Below are positions 20,389 through 28,574 of a DNA stretch of 28,605 bases, piece after piece; position 1 is the first letter of the stretch; each line of letters starts with the position of its first letter. The DNA is from a virus. The translations under genes were made by a program, and so were the position numbers. The notes under the pieces are model-generated. The model searched no databases, had not been told where the DNA came from, and saw nothing but the letters and a program-made list of their open reading frames with translations. The stretch lies in the IMG/VR virus record IMGVR_UViG_3300025326_000164, positions 1 through 28,605 of that record, one strand, 5' to 3'.

Positions 20389-22044
20389 ATGGGAAAGCAA
20401 GAATTGATAACTCAGGTATCTGCCGACAAGAAATATATCGGCTTTTGTAAAAAACTTCTCAAAGGAAATACACTGTATAAAGATTTATTTCAGGATTTAT
20501 TAGTAGAGCTTCTTGAATATCCTGATAAGAAATTTGATAAGATAGATTGCCAAGATTGTTTTGTTTTCAAGATGCTTTCCAATATGGTCAATTCCAAGAC
20601 CAGCAGATTCCATTACAAATACAGAAGGTCTGTTGACAAAGAGGAGTTTAAAAGAATTTACACAGACCATTACGACCATAGCATAGACACAAAGGCGGAG
20701 ATTGTTAATAAAACAATAAATAAATTATACTGGTATGATAAAAAAATACTACGTTTGTGGTTGAATGGAAAGAGCATACGCAGTATTTCAAAGGACAAGC
20801 ACATCCCTCTTTATTCCGTTCAGCAAACATTAAATAATGCACGGACGGAAATTAAAAGAGAAGTAAAAATGGATGAACTCGGACACCGATTAAGAGTATT
20901 ACTTGTTTGTCAGAGAGAAAAGACAGCTCTTCAATATCACAGGCAATACCAACCCCATGAACGCCTTAATAAAACAAACTCAGATTTTGCGGTAGAATTA
21001 ACCCACGGAGATGGGCAGGATGCGAACATTAACACAATGAGTGATGAGCAATTACAGCAGTATCAAATAATTTATTTCCTCCGCCAGATAAGTTTTGTAC
21101 CGGAAAATGTAAATCCAATTCTTATAAGATTAAAACGTCTTGGGTTAAAAGTAATTTTAGATATTGATGACTACTGGAATCTTCCGACTGAACATTACTG
21201 GTATAAATTATATAGCGATAAAAAGGTTGCCGATAATACCATTAACGCTCTCAGGCAAGTGGACTGGGTGATAACAACTACTCCATATTTTGCTGATAAG
21301 ATAAAAGAATTTAATTCTAATATAACGGTAATTCCAAACTGCATTTCTCCTGATGCGAAGCAGTTTGAAATAAGAAAAATAGAATCAGAAAAGTTAAGGT
21401 TCGGATGGATAGGCGGTCTATTTCATGTTCCAGACATAAAAGAAATTGAATCTAATTTTAAACTTTTAAACGAGCGACATCGAAACAGAGATATGGCAGA
21501 TAAATTTCAAGTATCAGTTGGTGGATTTAGTTGCAATTATCAATACAAGGAAATAGAAAAGACTTTTACCGCTGATTATTTTTTCCGAAATACCGATGCT
21601 ACGTATTACAATTACCTTCAGCAATGCACCCCTGCAATGGAACATATTTCTTTTAACAAGCCATATCGAAGGTTATGGGGAAGGAGTATAGAAACATACG
21701 GACAACTTTACAATGAGATAGATGTCGCCCTCGTCCCGCTGAAAGAAAATGAGTTCAACAAATGTAAAAGCGAACTAAAGATTGTTGAAGCGGGATGGAT
21801 GAAGAAAGCAGTAATTTGTTCCGACACTTCTCCATACAAAGAATGGATTAAGGATGGCGTTAATGGGTATTTAATAAAGCCGGAAAGAAAAAATTTAGAT
21901 TGGTATACAAGGATAAGGAAACTTACTATGAATCCTGAAATGGCAAAAGACATGGGTGAAGCATTGCATGAAACTATTAAAGAAAATTTTGATATGGATA
22001 AATGGAATATTACAAGAGCAGATTTATATAAAAGTTTGATATGA
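20389..22044 (+). CDS. Sigma-factor-like domain fused to glycosyltransferase (GT-B)
   Basis: 551 residues. Residues 1-160 look like a phage/ECF-type sigma factor: LYKDLFQDLLVELLEY (region-2-like), then NKLYWYDKKILRLWLNGKSI and SISKDKHIPLYSVQQTLNNA (region-4-like helix-turn-helix). From MDELGHRLRVLLVCQ (161 on; ATG 20869) a GT4-type glycosyltransferase follows, with RFGWIGG (337-343) and KSELKIVEAGWMKKAVICSD (460-479), the acidic nucleotide-sugar-binding motif, plus DGVNGYLI. No stop or frameshift separates the halves. Re-initiation at 20869 could make a free glycosyltransferase. It has its own promoter-like box and starts the glycan gene region. Confidence 0.7.
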   Translation: MGKQELITQVSADKKYIGFCKKLLKGNTLYKDLFQDLLVELLEYPDKKFDKIDCQDCFVFKMLSNMVNSKTSRFHYKYRRSVDKEEFKRIYTDHYDHSIDTKAEIVNKTINKLYWYDKKILRLWLNGKSIRSISKDKHIPLYSVQQTLNNARTEIKREVKMDELGHRLRVLLVCQREKTALQYHRQYQPHERLNKTNSDFAVELTHGDGQDANINTMSDEQLQQYQIIYFLRQISFVPENVNPILIRLKRLGLKVILDIDDYWNLPTEHYWYKLYSDKKVADNTINALRQVDWVITTTPYFADKIKEFNSNITVIPNCISPDAKQFEIRKIESEKLRFGWIGGLFHVPDIKEIESNFKLLNERHRNRDMADKFQVSVGGFSCNYQYKEIEKTFTADYFFRNTDATYYNYLQQCTPAMEHISFNKPYRRLWGRSIETYGQLYNEIDVALVPLKENEFNKCKSELKIVEAGWMKKAVICSDTSPYKEWIKDGVNGYLIKPERKNLDWYTRIRKLTMNPEMAKDMGEALHETIKENFDMDKWNITRADLYKSLI

Positions 22045-22049
22045 AAATC

Positions 22050-22123
22050 AGGAGCATAGCTCAGCCGGTCAGAGCATCTGGCTTACATCCAGAGAGTCGG
22101 GAGTTCGAATCTCTCTGCTCCTA
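22050..22123 (+). tRNA. tRNA-Val (anticodon UAC)
   Basis: Full cloverleaf: acceptor AGGAGCA / TGCTCCT (7 bp), D stem GCTC / GAGC, anticodon stem TCTGG / CCAGA with loop CTTACAT, variable loop GAGTC, T stem GGGAG / CTCTC with loop TTCGAAT, and discriminator A. The anticodon at 22084-22086 is TAC, reading valine GUA. CCA is not encoded. It lies 5 nt after the fusion gene. Confidence 0.95.
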
Positions 22124-22129
22124 CAAAGT

Positions 22130-22294
22130 GTCGGAACACAGAGGGGAAGAGTTTGTAAAATAAACGAAAGTATAGCAAAAGAAATAAAATTGAAATTAAA
22201 AAATGGATATAAACAAAATGAGTTAGCGAAAGAATACAATCTCAACCAAAGTAATATATCATATATTAAAAATAAAACATGGGCGCACGTATAG
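22130..22294 (+). pseudogene. C-terminal fragment of HNH homing endonuclease
   Basis: The frame ending at TAG 22292-22294 encodes IKLKLKNGYKQNELAKEYNL followed by NQSNISYIKNKTWAHV, a helix-turn-helix typical of the C-terminal DNA-binding domain of NUMOD/HNH endonucleases. It is open back to the tRNA but has no ATG (only an in-frame TTG), and no HNH domain is present. The last 16 nt overlap the next gene. It is probably a remnant of an endonuclease that once inserted here. Confidence 0.5.
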
Positions 22295-23016
22295 GAGTTG
22301 GAGTAACGACATACATCAGATTAAAACATTTAGAATTGTGTGTTAAACAAATAAAAAAACATACTTCTGATTATACCATTTATGTCGCCAATGATTCTAA
22401 AGAAAGAAAAGGAATTGCTTTTAGAAAAAATCAATGTTTGAAAGTATTAAAAGATTGTGATTATATATTTCTGTTTGACGATGATTGTTTTCCGATTAAA
22501 GAGGGATGGGCTGAATTTTTTATCGAAGCACATAAAGCAAGCGGACAGCATCACTTTATGTTTCTAAAAGAAACACCGACGATAAAAAGAATAGGGACAC
22601 ACATAGGGCAGATAGAATCTAATCAGGTATTAGATACAATGAAAATAAAAATATCTGCCAATGTGATAGAGATTTACGAATACAATAACTGCGCCGGTTG
22701 CTTTTTATTTCTTACTAAAGAAGTGATTGAAAAGGTGGGGGGATATGGGCAGTACCCAATGCCCTATGGGTTTGAACACGCCGGTTTTTCTCAAAGAATA
22801 TTTAATGCGGGGCTTACTCCTTTAGGCGCATACACTTGTCCTGCCGGCATTGAAGAGTATATTTATTCTATGGATTATATGTTTGATAAACCTTTTAATA
22901 AATTAGTTAATCATTCTCCGTCAATATCAAATGAATTTCATAAATTAGAAAGTTATTTAAAACAAAATCAGGAAGCATATATTAAAGATATACAAATTAT
23001 ATATCAGCCGTTATGA
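22279..23016 (+). CDS. GT2-like glycosyltransferase
   Basis: 245 residues. A GT-A fold is suggested by IGVGVTTYIRLKHLELCVKQ at the start and the metal-binding FDDDCFP at 66-72 (DxD-like). AGCFLFLTKEVIEKVGGYGQ followed by YPMPYGFEHAGFSQRIFNAG is the usual acceptor-side region, with an E-x-x-x-x-x-R-like pattern. It transfers a sugar from a nucleotide-sugar donor. It overlaps the following gene by 4 nt and heads a long operon of glycan genes. Confidence 0.7.
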   Translation: MGARIGVGVTTYIRLKHLELCVKQIKKHTSDYTIYVANDSKERKGIAFRKNQCLKVLKDCDYIFLFDDDCFPIKEGWAEFFIEAHKASGQHHFMFLKETPTIKRIGTHIGQIESNQVLDTMKIKISANVIEIYEYNNCAGCFLFLTKEVIEKVGGYGQYPMPYGFEHAGFSQRIFNAGLTPLGAYTCPAGIEEYIYSMDYMFDKPFNKLVNHSPSISNEFHKLESYLKQNQEAYIKDIQIIYQPL

Positions 23017-23699
23017 AATTCCTATACGCCTTCGCATCTCGCAGCCGTCCTGATAAATTTATAGCCGGCGTGGAGAATATTTATATCAATTCCCGCAATA
23101 AAAATTTTGACATACTTGCCGCTTTAGACATTGACGATACAACAATGAACAATGAAAACATGATTGAGAAGATGAAGCGATACGACAAACTATACCCGAT
23201 ATGGGGGGCTTCAAAAAACAAAATTGACGCTATCAACAGGGCAATGATACAAGCACCTGAATATGACTTGCTAATAAACATGAGTGATGATATGACTTTT
23301 ATTGAAAAGGGATATGATGAAATCATTGAAGCGGCAATGAATAAATATTTTCCTGACGGCGATTGCCTGCTTCATTTCCCAGACCAGAATCAAGGCGAAA
23401 ATTGCATGACCATGAGTATCATGGACAAGAAATATTATGAGCGGTTTAATTATATCTATCATTCTGATTATGAAAGTTTATGGTCAGACAAAGAAGCGGA
23501 AGATGTAGGTAAAATATTGGGCAGATACAAATTTATAAATAAAAGAATATTTAATCACTATCACCCTTCCTTCGGACATACGCCTTACGATAATCAGTAC
23601 GATAAAACAGAGGGCAGATATGACAGGGCGATAAGGGATAGGGATGAGCAGACATACATAAACAGAAAGGCAAATAATTTTTATTTGAATGTTACTTAG
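23013..23699 (+). CDS. GT-A-type glycosyltransferase-like protein
   Basis: 228 residues. MKFLYAFASRSRPDKFIAGV, a DYDLLINMSDD-type motif (SDD at 91-93) and the later NKRIFNHYHPSFGHTPYDNQ give the layout of GT-A enzymes, though the family assignment is less certain than for its neighbours. It overlaps both adjacent genes (4 and 11 nt). The target sugar is unknown. Confidence 0.6.
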   Translation: MKFLYAFASRSRPDKFIAGVENIYINSRNKNFDILAALDIDDTTMNNENMIEKMKRYDKLYPIWGASKNKIDAINRAMIQAPEYDLLINMSDDMTFIEKGYDEIIEAAMNKYFPDGDCLLHFPDQNQGENCMTMSIMDKKYYERFNYIYHSDYESLWSDKEAEDVGKILGRYKFINKRIFNHYHPSFGHTPYDNQYDKTEGRYDRAIRDRDEQTYINRKANNFYLNVT

Positions 23700-24255
23700 T
23701 ATTCTTGTCCCGTCCCTCGAAAGCAGAAGCCATGAGTTGGTTAACCTGAAGGCGGATTTATTCAGGCAGATAATTCATTGTAAGGCAGAGGACGATGTTG
23801 AAATACTTACCGATATTGACAATGGCGAGATGACTATTGGTGCAAAGCGAAACAGACTATTATCCCGGGCAGGCGGAAAGTATCTTGCTTTTTTCGATGA
23901 CGACGATTTCCCCGCATCCAACTATATAGAAAAACTGCTTGAATGTATTAAAACCGATTGTGATAATTGCTCCATGACAGGAGTGATTACCTGGGATGGA
24001 GAGCGACCTGAAATATTTGAACACTCATTGAAATACAAAGAATATAAAACCACCACGAATCCTGTTAAATACGAGCGTTATCCTAACCACCTTAATGTGA
24101 TTAAAAGTTCTATCGCAAAGCAGTTAAAGTTCCCAGAAATAAATCACGGAGAGGACACAGACTATGCAACTCAGATTTTTAAAAGTGGATTATTGAAAAA
24201 AGAAACTGCTATTGATGGAATACTTTATCATTATAATTATAAAACACACAAATGA
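23689..24255 (+). CDS. GT2 glycosyltransferase
   Basis: 188 residues. LLSILVPSLESR at the start, GAKRNRLLSRAGGKYLAFFD followed by DDDFP (68-75) are classic GT2 features: the nucleotide-binding strand, the R-N-x-x-L-x-x-A-x-G-x-Y motif and the metal-binding acidic cluster. HGEDTDYATQIF supplies the E-D catalytic region. Short but complete for a single-domain enzyme. Overlaps the next gene by 4 nt. Confidence 0.75.
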   Translation: MLLSILVPSLESRSHELVNLKADLFRQIIHCKAEDDVEILTDIDNGEMTIGAKRNRLLSRAGGKYLAFFDDDDFPASNYIEKLLECIKTDCDNCSMTGVITWDGERPEIFEHSLKYKEYKTTTNPVKYERYPNHLNVIKSSIAKQLKFPEINHGEDTDYATQIFKSGLLKKETAIDGILYHYNYKTHK

Positions 24256-25166
24256 ATCTGGCAATTTCCTACGCATTATTCGGGTTTGACCGCGAACGGG
24301 CTGCTAATTGTTTCGATTTCAACAGTTACGCGAGAGGTTTGATGCTCTGCTTACGCTTCAATCGCTTGCTTTATCCTGAATGGAAAACCATTCTCGAAAC
24401 CGACCATGCCACATATGCCGGGTTTGAGCCGTTATTTAAAGCGTTGGAAGAAAAAAATATTATTAGAATTGAAAAGAACGCAAACAACGCCCCATTGTGT
24501 GAGGCAATGTTATGGCGGCTAAAACCTGTGTTCTGGACTAATAAATCAGACCAGACGTGGGAGTTCTCTCACGTTCTCTGCCGTGACCTTGACAGCCCAG
24601 CCACCTATCGGGAGGCGCAAGCTGTTCAGTATTGGGTGGGTACGAATAAGGCGATGCACGCTATTACAGACAGTGTGAGCCACGATGTGCCTTTGCTTGG
24701 TGGAATGATAGGTGTGCGCCCTGATGGCTTCTCTGCGAGGCTTAATGTGAATACATGGGCAGATATGATGAAAATAAGCAGGAGAGATTTAAGCTCAAAA
24801 GGAAGCGACCAATTATTTTTAAACTCTCAGGTCTACCCCCGCTTTGCGGAGAAAGGAACAGACAGCATCACGCAGCATTATTTTAATGGACACGGAAAAA
24901 CATTTTTATCTGACTGGCATACCTGTGGTTGCCATCCGCCATCAGGACACAATAATGACTGCCCGAATAATATACCGCTTGACATATCTGAGGAGTTAAA
25001 AGAAACCAATAGCATTTGCGGACATATCGGAAGTAGCGGATTTTATCCTCCCCCCACATTTAATGTATTAAGAAAATATAAAGAGAGATTTACTGATTTA
25101 CTGGAAATAGAAAAACAATATTCAGATATTTTTTACTGGACTAAAGACGGAACTTTTGATGAGTGA
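24252..25166 (+). CDS. GT-A glycosyltransferase-like protein
   Basis: 304 residues. ISYALFG near the start, HVLCRDLDSP (DxD-like at 112-114) and the acceptor region SKGSDQLFLNSQVYPRF fit a GT-A enzyme. A Cys/His-rich stretch (SDWHTCGCHPPSGHNNDCPN, about 221-240) is unusual and might bind metal. The following small frame overlaps it by 8 nt. Confidence 0.6.
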   Translation: MNLAISYALFGFDRERAANCFDFNSYARGLMLCLRFNRLLYPEWKTILETDHATYAGFEPLFKALEEKNIIRIEKNANNAPLCEAMLWRLKPVFWTNKSDQTWEFSHVLCRDLDSPATYREAQAVQYWVGTNKAMHAITDSVSHDVPLLGGMIGVRPDGFSARLNVNTWADMMKISRRDLSSKGSDQLFLNSQVYPRFAEKGTDSITQHYFNGHGKTFLSDWHTCGCHPPSGHNNDCPNNIPLDISEELKETNSICGHIGSSGFYPPPTFNVLRKYKERFTDLLEIEKQYSDIFYWTKDGTFDE

Positions 25167-25326
25167 CTTTAAATGTATATATCAGGATGCGGATATTTCT
25201 ATTATAGAAAGAAAAATATATTTACAGGATTCAACGGATGAACAGAGAACAATCATACTGAAAACAAAAGAAAAAGAATTTGTTTTTGAATTTGTTTTTG
25301 GTAAATTAATTAATGCACATGAATAA
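25159..25326 (+). CDS. 55-residue hypothetical protein in glycan operon
   Basis: ATG 25159 overlaps the upstream stop by 8 nt and its own stop overlaps the next gene. The product is acidic at the start and beta-like at the end (KEKEFVFEFVFGKLINAHE). It fills the only gap in the operon, and this tight fit is the main evidence that it is translated. No family recognised. Confidence 0.45.
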   Translation: MSDFKCIYQDADISIIERKIYLQDSTDEQRTIILKTKEKEFVFEFVFGKLINAHE

Positions 25327-26086
25327 AAAAATAGTTGTCATCAGCACTAATAACAACCCTGATTATTATTGGTATATTCCTTATCAGGAAAAAGCGTGGA
25401 ACACTTATGGGTGGGAAGTGTGTATAGTGATAACGCAAGATGTAGATATTGGAAAATTAAATTTAACTATGAGGCAATCGCAATATAATCCATATCCCAC
25501 ATCTATAATACCCATGCCTGCCATAGAAGGATTGAGAACTGAAACTATTGCACAGGCGGGGCGTTTATATGCCGCTAATTACTTACCAGACGATGCTTTA
25601 ATAATGACCTGCGATATGGATTTAATACCATTATCAGATTACTGGCATCCGAAGATTGAGGACATAACAGTTTATGGACACGACCTTACTTGGCGTAGCT
25701 TTTATCCGATGGGTTATATAGCCATGAGCGGAAATAACTGGAAGAAATATATGAATCTTAATGGCAATACGCATGATGAACTTATACGAGATGCCAAAGA
25801 AATAGAAGTTGCTTACCATCCTGATTGGAATAGCTGGTGGAATCACGACTGGACATTGATAACAAAAAGACTAAAACCATTTGAGAAACAAATAACTTTC
25901 ATTGACAGGGGTCAGATTGAAATAGGCGGAGCTACACTTGCAAAGGGTAGAATTGACCGGCATAACTGGGAGGTAACACAAAACCAACCCGAACCTTTTA
26001 TTGATATGCACTGCGAGAATAACAACGTAATGCATCCTGTTAAGTTAGAGCCGTTCTTAAAAGTGTTTAATAAGTTTTATCCATGA
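25313..26086 (+). CDS. GT-A glycosyltransferase with DMD motif
   Basis: 257 residues from ATG 25313, or 255 from ATG 25319. NKKIVVISTNNNPDYYWYIP starts the Rossmann-like half; ALIMTCDMDLIPLSDYW carries the metal-binding DMD at 101-103. MGYIAMSGNNWKKYMNLNGN and SWWNHDWTLITKRLKPFEKQ form the acceptor half. Overlaps neighbours by 14 and 4 nt. Confidence 0.65.
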   Translation: MHMNKKIVVISTNNNPDYYWYIPYQEKAWNTYGWEVCIVITQDVDIGKLNLTMRQSQYNPYPTSIIPMPAIEGLRTETIAQAGRLYAANYLPDDALIMTCDMDLIPLSDYWHPKIEDITVYGHDLTWRSFYPMGYIAMSGNNWKKYMNLNGNTHDELIRDAKEIEVAYHPDWNSWWNHDWTLITKRLKPFEKQITFIDRGQIEIGGATLAKGRIDRHNWEVTQNQPEPFIDMHCENNNVMHPVKLEPFLKVFNKFYP

Positions 26087-26721
26087 ACTGTATTACCTCC
26101 GTTGCCTTCCGCGAGCCGTATCTAAGGCATAGCCATACTCAGGAGATAAGGGTGAAAGAGTTGTGTTCCGATGTATCAATTTTAACTTACAGGAATCAAC
26201 TACCTTGTAAGGGGAGAATACATACCAATACCGATACCCTTGTCGGCGAATTTCAAAAATCACTATACGGATTCAAACCTCATGCAATTCAATTAGCGAT
26301 AGACAAAGGATATAAAAAAATAATTTGGTTTGACCCTTCCGTATTACCTACTACATCCGTTCAAATTCTTTTTGATGCCTTAGACGAACATCAGATGGTA
26401 GTTGTTAAAGGAGATGCGCCACTTTCTAAAATGACGAATCAAAAAGCAAAAGATTGGTTTGGGGTTACAGATGAACAGATTGCAGGTATTAATCACATTG
26501 GTGGAACTGTTTATTGTTTTAACTTTAATAATAAAAAAGTGGTAGAAGTATTTAATCTTTGGAAGAAAGCAGAGGAAGCCGGGATATTTCAGAATCAGGA
26601 TGCTTTTATGAAAGGAGACCATTGGTGCGATGAGAGTTGCATGGCTTTATCTATGTTTAAATGCGGGGTTAATCAATATAGTGAATCGAATTTTCGCTAT
26701 ATTAACCAAAAAGAAATATGA
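26083..26721 (+). CDS. Glycosyltransferase-like protein (GT-A-related)
   Basis: 212 residues. YKKIIWFDPSVLPTTSVQIL is the strand-plus-acidic motif expected at a GT-A metal site, with WFDPS in place of DxD. INHIGGTVYCFNFNNKKVVE and NQDAFMKGDHWCDESCMALS resemble the acceptor-binding half of related enzymes. Because the acidic motif is incomplete, it may be catalytically different. Overlaps both neighbours by 4 nt. Confidence 0.5.
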   Translation: MNCITSVAFREPYLRHSHTQEIRVKELCSDVSILTYRNQLPCKGRIHTNTDTLVGEFQKSLYGFKPHAIQLAIDKGYKKIIWFDPSVLPTTSVQILFDALDEHQMVVVKGDAPLSKMTNQKAKDWFGVTDEQIAGINHIGGTVYCFNFNNKKVVEVFNLWKKAEEAGIFQNQDAFMKGDHWCDESCMALSMFKCGVNQYSESNFRYINQKEI

Positions 26722-27593
26722 AACCCCTCCACCTCGACCAAATCCATAACTCACCCTTCATTGAGGCGTGTACACATATATGGAGTGACGATGTAAGCCG
26801 CACAGAAAAGGGCGGTGTTTGGGATTATTATGTGGCTATATCAAAACAATTCAATAAACCATTAATTGACCATACCAATTTACCTGAATCGGGAGTTATC
26901 TTTGTCGGGATGTGCCACTTGCTCGAAACCACATTCAACTCAATGCCAAGGCGCGGAAGTTACATAATAGTTCACCGCACCAACGATAGACCATTCACGC
27001 AGCTTATGTACGATTGCAAACCAAAAAGTGTCAGGCATATCTATACTGTGGACTGTCAAGTAAATAAACCCGATGTTTCGGCTATACCTTTCGGCAACGC
27101 TTCAATAAATGGAGAGGATGACTTAGTAAAGCAGATTGCAGTAGAGCCTAAACGACCAACGAATAAAAGTTTATTCCTTTGCTACAATACCAATCTCAGC
27201 ACACCACACAGAAATGCTTCAATCCCGATAATGAAAACCAAGCCGTTTGCCTTTGTTTATGAGTTAGAATACCCTCACAAACAAATGGCTGCCGATGAGT
27301 TTTACAGGAACGTACACGACCATAAATACACAATGGCATTAGCCGGATGCGGGGCTGATGCTTCTCGGCAATGGGCTGCAATCCAGTTAGGCTCTATCCC
27401 TATCGTTACCGACTGCGCTGAAATGCGACACTTCGAAGATTTGCCAATTATTTTCTGTCCTCAAAATATGGAGGATATTACTATGGATTGGCTTGAAAAA
27501 CAAGACATAAGCGGTAAGAGTACGCAGCGAATGCGTATGTCTTATTGGGCGAATCATATAAACGAAAAGAGAAAAGAATATGGAATTAATTGA
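26718..27593 (+). CDS. Exostosin-like (GT47-type) glycosyltransferase
   Basis: 291 residues. The C-terminal region YTMALAGCGADASRQWAAIQ followed by LGSIPIVTDC is the exostosin-type donor-binding signature (G-x-G-x-D-x-x-R-x-W-E/A-A-x-x-x-G-x-I-P-V). The N-terminal half (HNSPFIEACTHIWSDDVSRT, then PRRGSYIIVHRTNDRPF) is a second Rossmann-like domain, consistent with a GT-B fold. It overlaps the next frame by 14 nt. Confidence 0.65.
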   Translation: MKPLHLDQIHNSPFIEACTHIWSDDVSRTEKGGVWDYYVAISKQFNKPLIDHTNLPESGVIFVGMCHLLETTFNSMPRRGSYIIVHRTNDRPFTQLMYDCKPKSVRHIYTVDCQVNKPDVSAIPFGNASINGEDDLVKQIAVEPKRPTNKSLFLCYNTNLSTPHRNASIPIMKTKPFAFVYELEYPHKQMAADEFYRNVHDHKYTMALAGCGADASRQWAAIQLGSIPIVTDCAEMRHFEDLPIIFCPQNMEDITMDWLEKQDISGKSTQRMRMSYWANHINEKRKEYGIN

Positions 27594-27699
27594 AGTCGGC
27601 GGGCACACCATAGATAAATCAATATTGTCAGATGGATGTGGGATGTCGAGGATTTATTTTCTCAGATTATTTCACAGAAAACCAAGTTTATTGTATTGA
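27580..27699 (+). other. Out-of-frame N-terminal stub of FkbM methyltransferase
   Basis: ATG 27580 overlaps the upstream gene and encodes MELIEVGGHTIDKSILSDG, which looks like the true N-terminus of the FkbM protein that continues in another frame from about 27632. A small deletion around GATGGATGTGG (27632-27640) would cause this. Confidence 0.45.
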
Positions 27700-28177
27700 C
27701 CCCGACCCGGATGTTTTCTATGATAAAAATCCATTATCTAATAGTTTTATATATATGAATGTTGCCATCTCAGACAAAGTAGGAGATTCGCAGTACTACG
27801 AGAACGGAGAGGCAACCTGTCTAAAACAACTCCACCACTACCAAGACCATCGCATCAAACCTTGCAAGACAATTACAATGGACGACCTCTACAAGATAAC
27901 AGGCGAGAATGTAGACATCCTAAAGCTCGACTGCGAAGGGGCGGAATATATTATATTAGGAGAAACATTCAAACCAATACCCAAACAGATAAGCGTGGAA
28001 ATGCACAGGCATTGTGTACCAGAAATGCACGATAGAGAATATCCGAAAATTGTAGAAAGGCTAAGTAGGGATTATGTAGTTGCAAACGACCCCGCATACG
28101 AAAGAAGACACGGGTGTCCAGAGAATTGGTGGGATGTATTATGGATTCGTAAAGACATATTCAATGGAAATATTTAA
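27632..28177 (+). CDS. FkbM-family methyltransferase, N-terminus disrupted
   Basis: 181 residues from ATG 27632. DVGCRGFIFSDYF (2-14) is the AdoMet-binding motif I; VYCIDPDPDVFY supplies motif II; VDILKLDCEGAEYIILGE (94-111) is the family signature. FkbM enzymes O-methylate sugars and other hydroxyls, so it may methylate the glycan made by the preceding enzymes. The normal first ~20 residues lie in a different frame just upstream (27580 on), so the gene is either shortened or needs a frameshift. It overlaps the next gene by 14 nt. Confidence 0.75.
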   Translation: MDVGCRGFIFSDYFTENQVYCIDPDPDVFYDKNPLSNSFIYMNVAISDKVGDSQYYENGEATCLKQLHHYQDHRIKPCKTITMDDLYKITGENVDILKLDCEGAEYIILGETFKPIPKQISVEMHRHCVPEMHDREYPKIVERLSRDYVVANDPAYERRHGCPENWWDVLWIRKDIFNGNI

Positions 28178-28574
28178 AGACATTAAGGGGTATGAAAATA
28201 CCTATCAAGTTAGTAACTACGGCAGAGTAAAAGCATTACACAAGGTAGTTAAAATGCCAATGGGTGGTAGTAGAATTTATGATGAAAAGATACTGTCACC
28301 TAGAGTTGGAAATCACGGGTATCAATATGTTAATTTATGTGCCAAATCATTCACCGTTCATAGGTTGGTTGCCAATACGTTTTTAGAAAACCCCAATAAA
28401 TATAAATGTGTTGGACACCTTGACGATATAAAAACAAATAACCACATTGATAATTTAGAATGGTGTTCTCATAGTCAGAATAACAAAAGGGCTTACGACA
28501 CTGGAATAAAAAAATTTAATACTAAAATGAAAATTGATTCTGATGGGAGATTTAAATTTGTAAAATGGCAATAA
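28164..28574 (+). CDS. HNH homing endonuclease (NUMOD4-HNH)
   Basis: 136 residues from ATG 28164. N-terminal NUMOD4 motif FKDIKGYENTYQVSNYGRVK, then the HNH_3 domain with VHRLVANTF, GHLDDIKTNNHIDNLEWCSH and SQNNKRAYDTG. Such enzymes cut DNA to spread their own gene. Family members often end with a helix-turn-helix that is missing here; a matching fragment lies at 22130-22294. It sits inside the glycan operon, overlapping the genes on both sides (14 and 10 nt). Confidence 0.8.
   Translation: MEIFKDIKGYENTYQVSNYGRVKALHKVVKMPMGGSRIYDEKILSPRVGNHGYQYVNLCAKSFTVHRLVANTFLENPNKYKCVGHLDDIKTNNHIDNLEWCSHSQNNKRAYDTGIKKFNTKMKIDSDGRFKFVKWQ

Noticed and set aside
22050-22123. tRNA-Val as integration-site remnant
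   Set aside because: It is complete, far from the recombinase (over 4 kb), and no repeated 3' tRNA fragment was seen elsewhere in the window.
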